Positions 36,530 to 37,490 of a stretch of DNA of 37,490 bases are shown here, one piece after another. This stretch comes from Roseiflexus sp. (GTDB lineage: Bacteria; Chloroflexota; Chloroflexia; Chloroflexales; Roseiflexaceae). The stretch is from assembly GCA_017743475.1 (NCBI GenBank), contig JAGHYV010000047.1, positions 1 to 37,490 on the forward strand. The letters run 5' to 3'. The translations under genes were made by a program, and so were the position numbers. Position 1 is the first letter of the stretch. Each line of letters begins with the position of its first letter. The notes below the pieces were generated by a model. It did not search any database. It was not told the DNA's origin and saw nothing but the letters and a program-made list of their open reading frames with translations.

Positions 36530-37490
36530 GTGCTCGAACAGAAGCCAACTGCGATTGGTTCGGCACAGACGACACAGGATCGCGGCGCGATGGCGTGGCT
36601 CCAACGCCCATCGACGGCGCTTGCCCTGGTGTGCGCCGCTGTCTTCGTTGGCGCCGTCGATCTGACGATCGTGACTGCGGTGCTGCCGAAGATCATGGTC
36701 GATCTGAGTGTTTCGATCGACACCGAACTCCATCGCGCCTCGTGGGTGATTACCGGCTACCTGCTGGCATATACCATCAGCATGACCTTTACTGGTCGCC
36801 TGTCCGACCTATATGGACGACGCATCGCCTACCTGATCTGTCTGACCATCTTTATCCTCGGTTCGGTTGTGGTTGCTGCCGCACCCGCGCTCGAAGAGGT
36901 CGTTCTGGGTCGGGTGGTGCAGGCGCTGGGCGCTGGGGCGCTGGTGCCGATCTCGATGGCGCTTGTCAGCGATCTCTTCCCGCCAGAGCGCCGCCCGGCA
37001 GCACTAGGGATTATTGCCGCCGTCGATACTGCCGGTTGGATGGTCGGGCATGTGTATGGCGGCGCGCTTATGCGCCTGTTCGATGACTGGCGCCTGCTGT
37101 TCTGGATCAATGTCCCATTCGGCATAATTGCCCTGGCATTGACCTGGCTGGCGCTGCGGCGCGTAGTAATCACCCGTGCATCGGGCAGTTTCGACTGGCG
37201 CGGCGCTGTCCTGATTTCGGTCAGTTTGACTGCGTTCAACATCGGGATGGGCGCAGGCGCAGAACTGGGACAGACCGATTTCTATGGCGAACGTCCCGGA
37301 CCTCCGCCCTATGCCTTGCCGCTGACACTGGCATCCCTTGTCGTCCTTGCGGCGTTCATCTGGGTCGAACGCCGCGCGCGCGACCCGCTGCTGGACTTGG
37401 CGCTGTTCCGGCAGCGCGGCACTGTTGCGGCATCGATCATGAATGTGCTGATCGGGTTCGTGCTGGCGCTGGCGATTGCGAATGTGCCGC
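36530..37490 (+). CDS. MFS transporter, DHA2/14-TM type, 3' end outside the window
   Basis: At least 320 residues are visible before the window ends. Helix 1 is ALALVCAAVFVGAVDLTIVT with an Asp typical of drug/H+ or P55-type carriers. Motif A-like GRLSDLYGRR follows helix 2, then VVQALGAGALVPISMAL, and later helices up to about the ninth are seen, with the pattern of DHA2 14-helix exporters. GTG 36530 has AAAGGTGA 7 bases upstream; a GTG at 36512 is in frame and possible. Coupling with the LprG-like lipoprotein suggests lipid or amphiphile export rather than simple drug efflux. The C-terminus is missing only because of the window edge. Confidence 0.87.
   Translation, partial: MLEQKPTAIGSAQTTQDRGAMAWLQRPSTALALVCAAVFVGAVDLTIVTAVLPKIMVDLSVSIDTELHRASWVITGYLLAYTISMTFTGRLSDLYGRRIAYLICLTIFILGSVVVAAAPALEEVVLGRVVQALGAGALVPISMALVSDLFPPERRPAALGIIAAVDTAGWMVGHVYGGALMRLFDDWRLLFWINVPFGIIALALTWLALRRVVITRASGSFDWRGAVLISVSLTAFNIGMGAGAELGQTDFYGERPGPPPYALPLTLASLVVLAAFIWVERRARDPLLDLALFRQRGTVAASIMNVLIGFVLALAIANVP

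Overview
The window is high-GC bacterial DNA that best fits a filamentous anoxygenic phototroph of the Chloroflexota, most likely Roseiflexus. This is inference from gene content, codon use and the GC-rich palindromic intergenic repeats; no rRNA or other phylogenetic marker is present. No tRNA, rRNA, CRISPR array or complete insertion sequence was seen.

Layout. (1) 82-7309 is an accessory stretch. It holds a family 4 glycosidase, the frameshifted remains of a metallo-beta-lactamase-fold gene, a heavily decayed gene of unknown function on the minus strand, an intact metallophosphoesterase, a small excisionase-like DNA-binding protein, a receiver-like protein without its phosphorylation residues, and a membrane-anchored DUF6174-like protein. 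(2) 7475-22244 is the centrepiece, a six-gene co-directional operon: acyl-CoA dehydrogenase, a 2915-residue iterative fatty acid/polyketide synthase (KS-AT-KS-ACP-ACP-ACP-KR-DH), a Sfp-type phosphopantetheinyl transferase, and the carboxyltransferase, biotin carboxylase and biotin carrier of an acyl-CoA carboxylase. (3) 22245-22895 is packed with dispersed repeats. (4) 22896-24582 (minus) holds SCO1/SenC, a cupredoxin-like protein and ribose-5-phosphate isomerase A. (5) 24865-27240 holds a polytopic membrane protein and a 2Fe-2S ferredoxin, followed by a clear terminator. (6) 27785-30349 (minus) is an Hrq1/MrfA-type DNA repair helicase. (7) 30925-35722 holds a broken TPR/MshEN-like gene, a HAD phosphatase, an SPFH protein, a flavin amine oxidase and a GNAT acetyltransferase. 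(8) 35763-37490 is an LppX/LprG-type lipoprotein followed by a DHA2-type MFS exporter that runs off the end, a pairing like mycobacterial lprG-p55.

How the genes work together. The operon looks self-contained for making an unusual lipid. The carboxylase would supply extender units (the AT carries the malonyl-type HAFH signature), the transferase would activate the carrier domains, the synthase would build and partly reduce the chain, and the acyl-CoA dehydrogenase would adjust saturation. No enoyl reductase or thioesterase is encoded nearby. The most striking anomaly is that all three ACP domains carry Thr where the phosphopantetheine-bearing Ser is expected. The biotin carboxylase also departs from consensus in its ATP-grasp lid and one metal ligand. 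The product is unknown; long-chain polyunsaturated hydrocarbon or lipid is a reasonable guess for this lineage.

The intergenic DNA carries at least three repeat families: a 160-bp element with imperfect terminal inverted repeats, a 205-bp element with perfect 18-bp terminal inverted repeats, and a 68-bp GC-palindromic unit.
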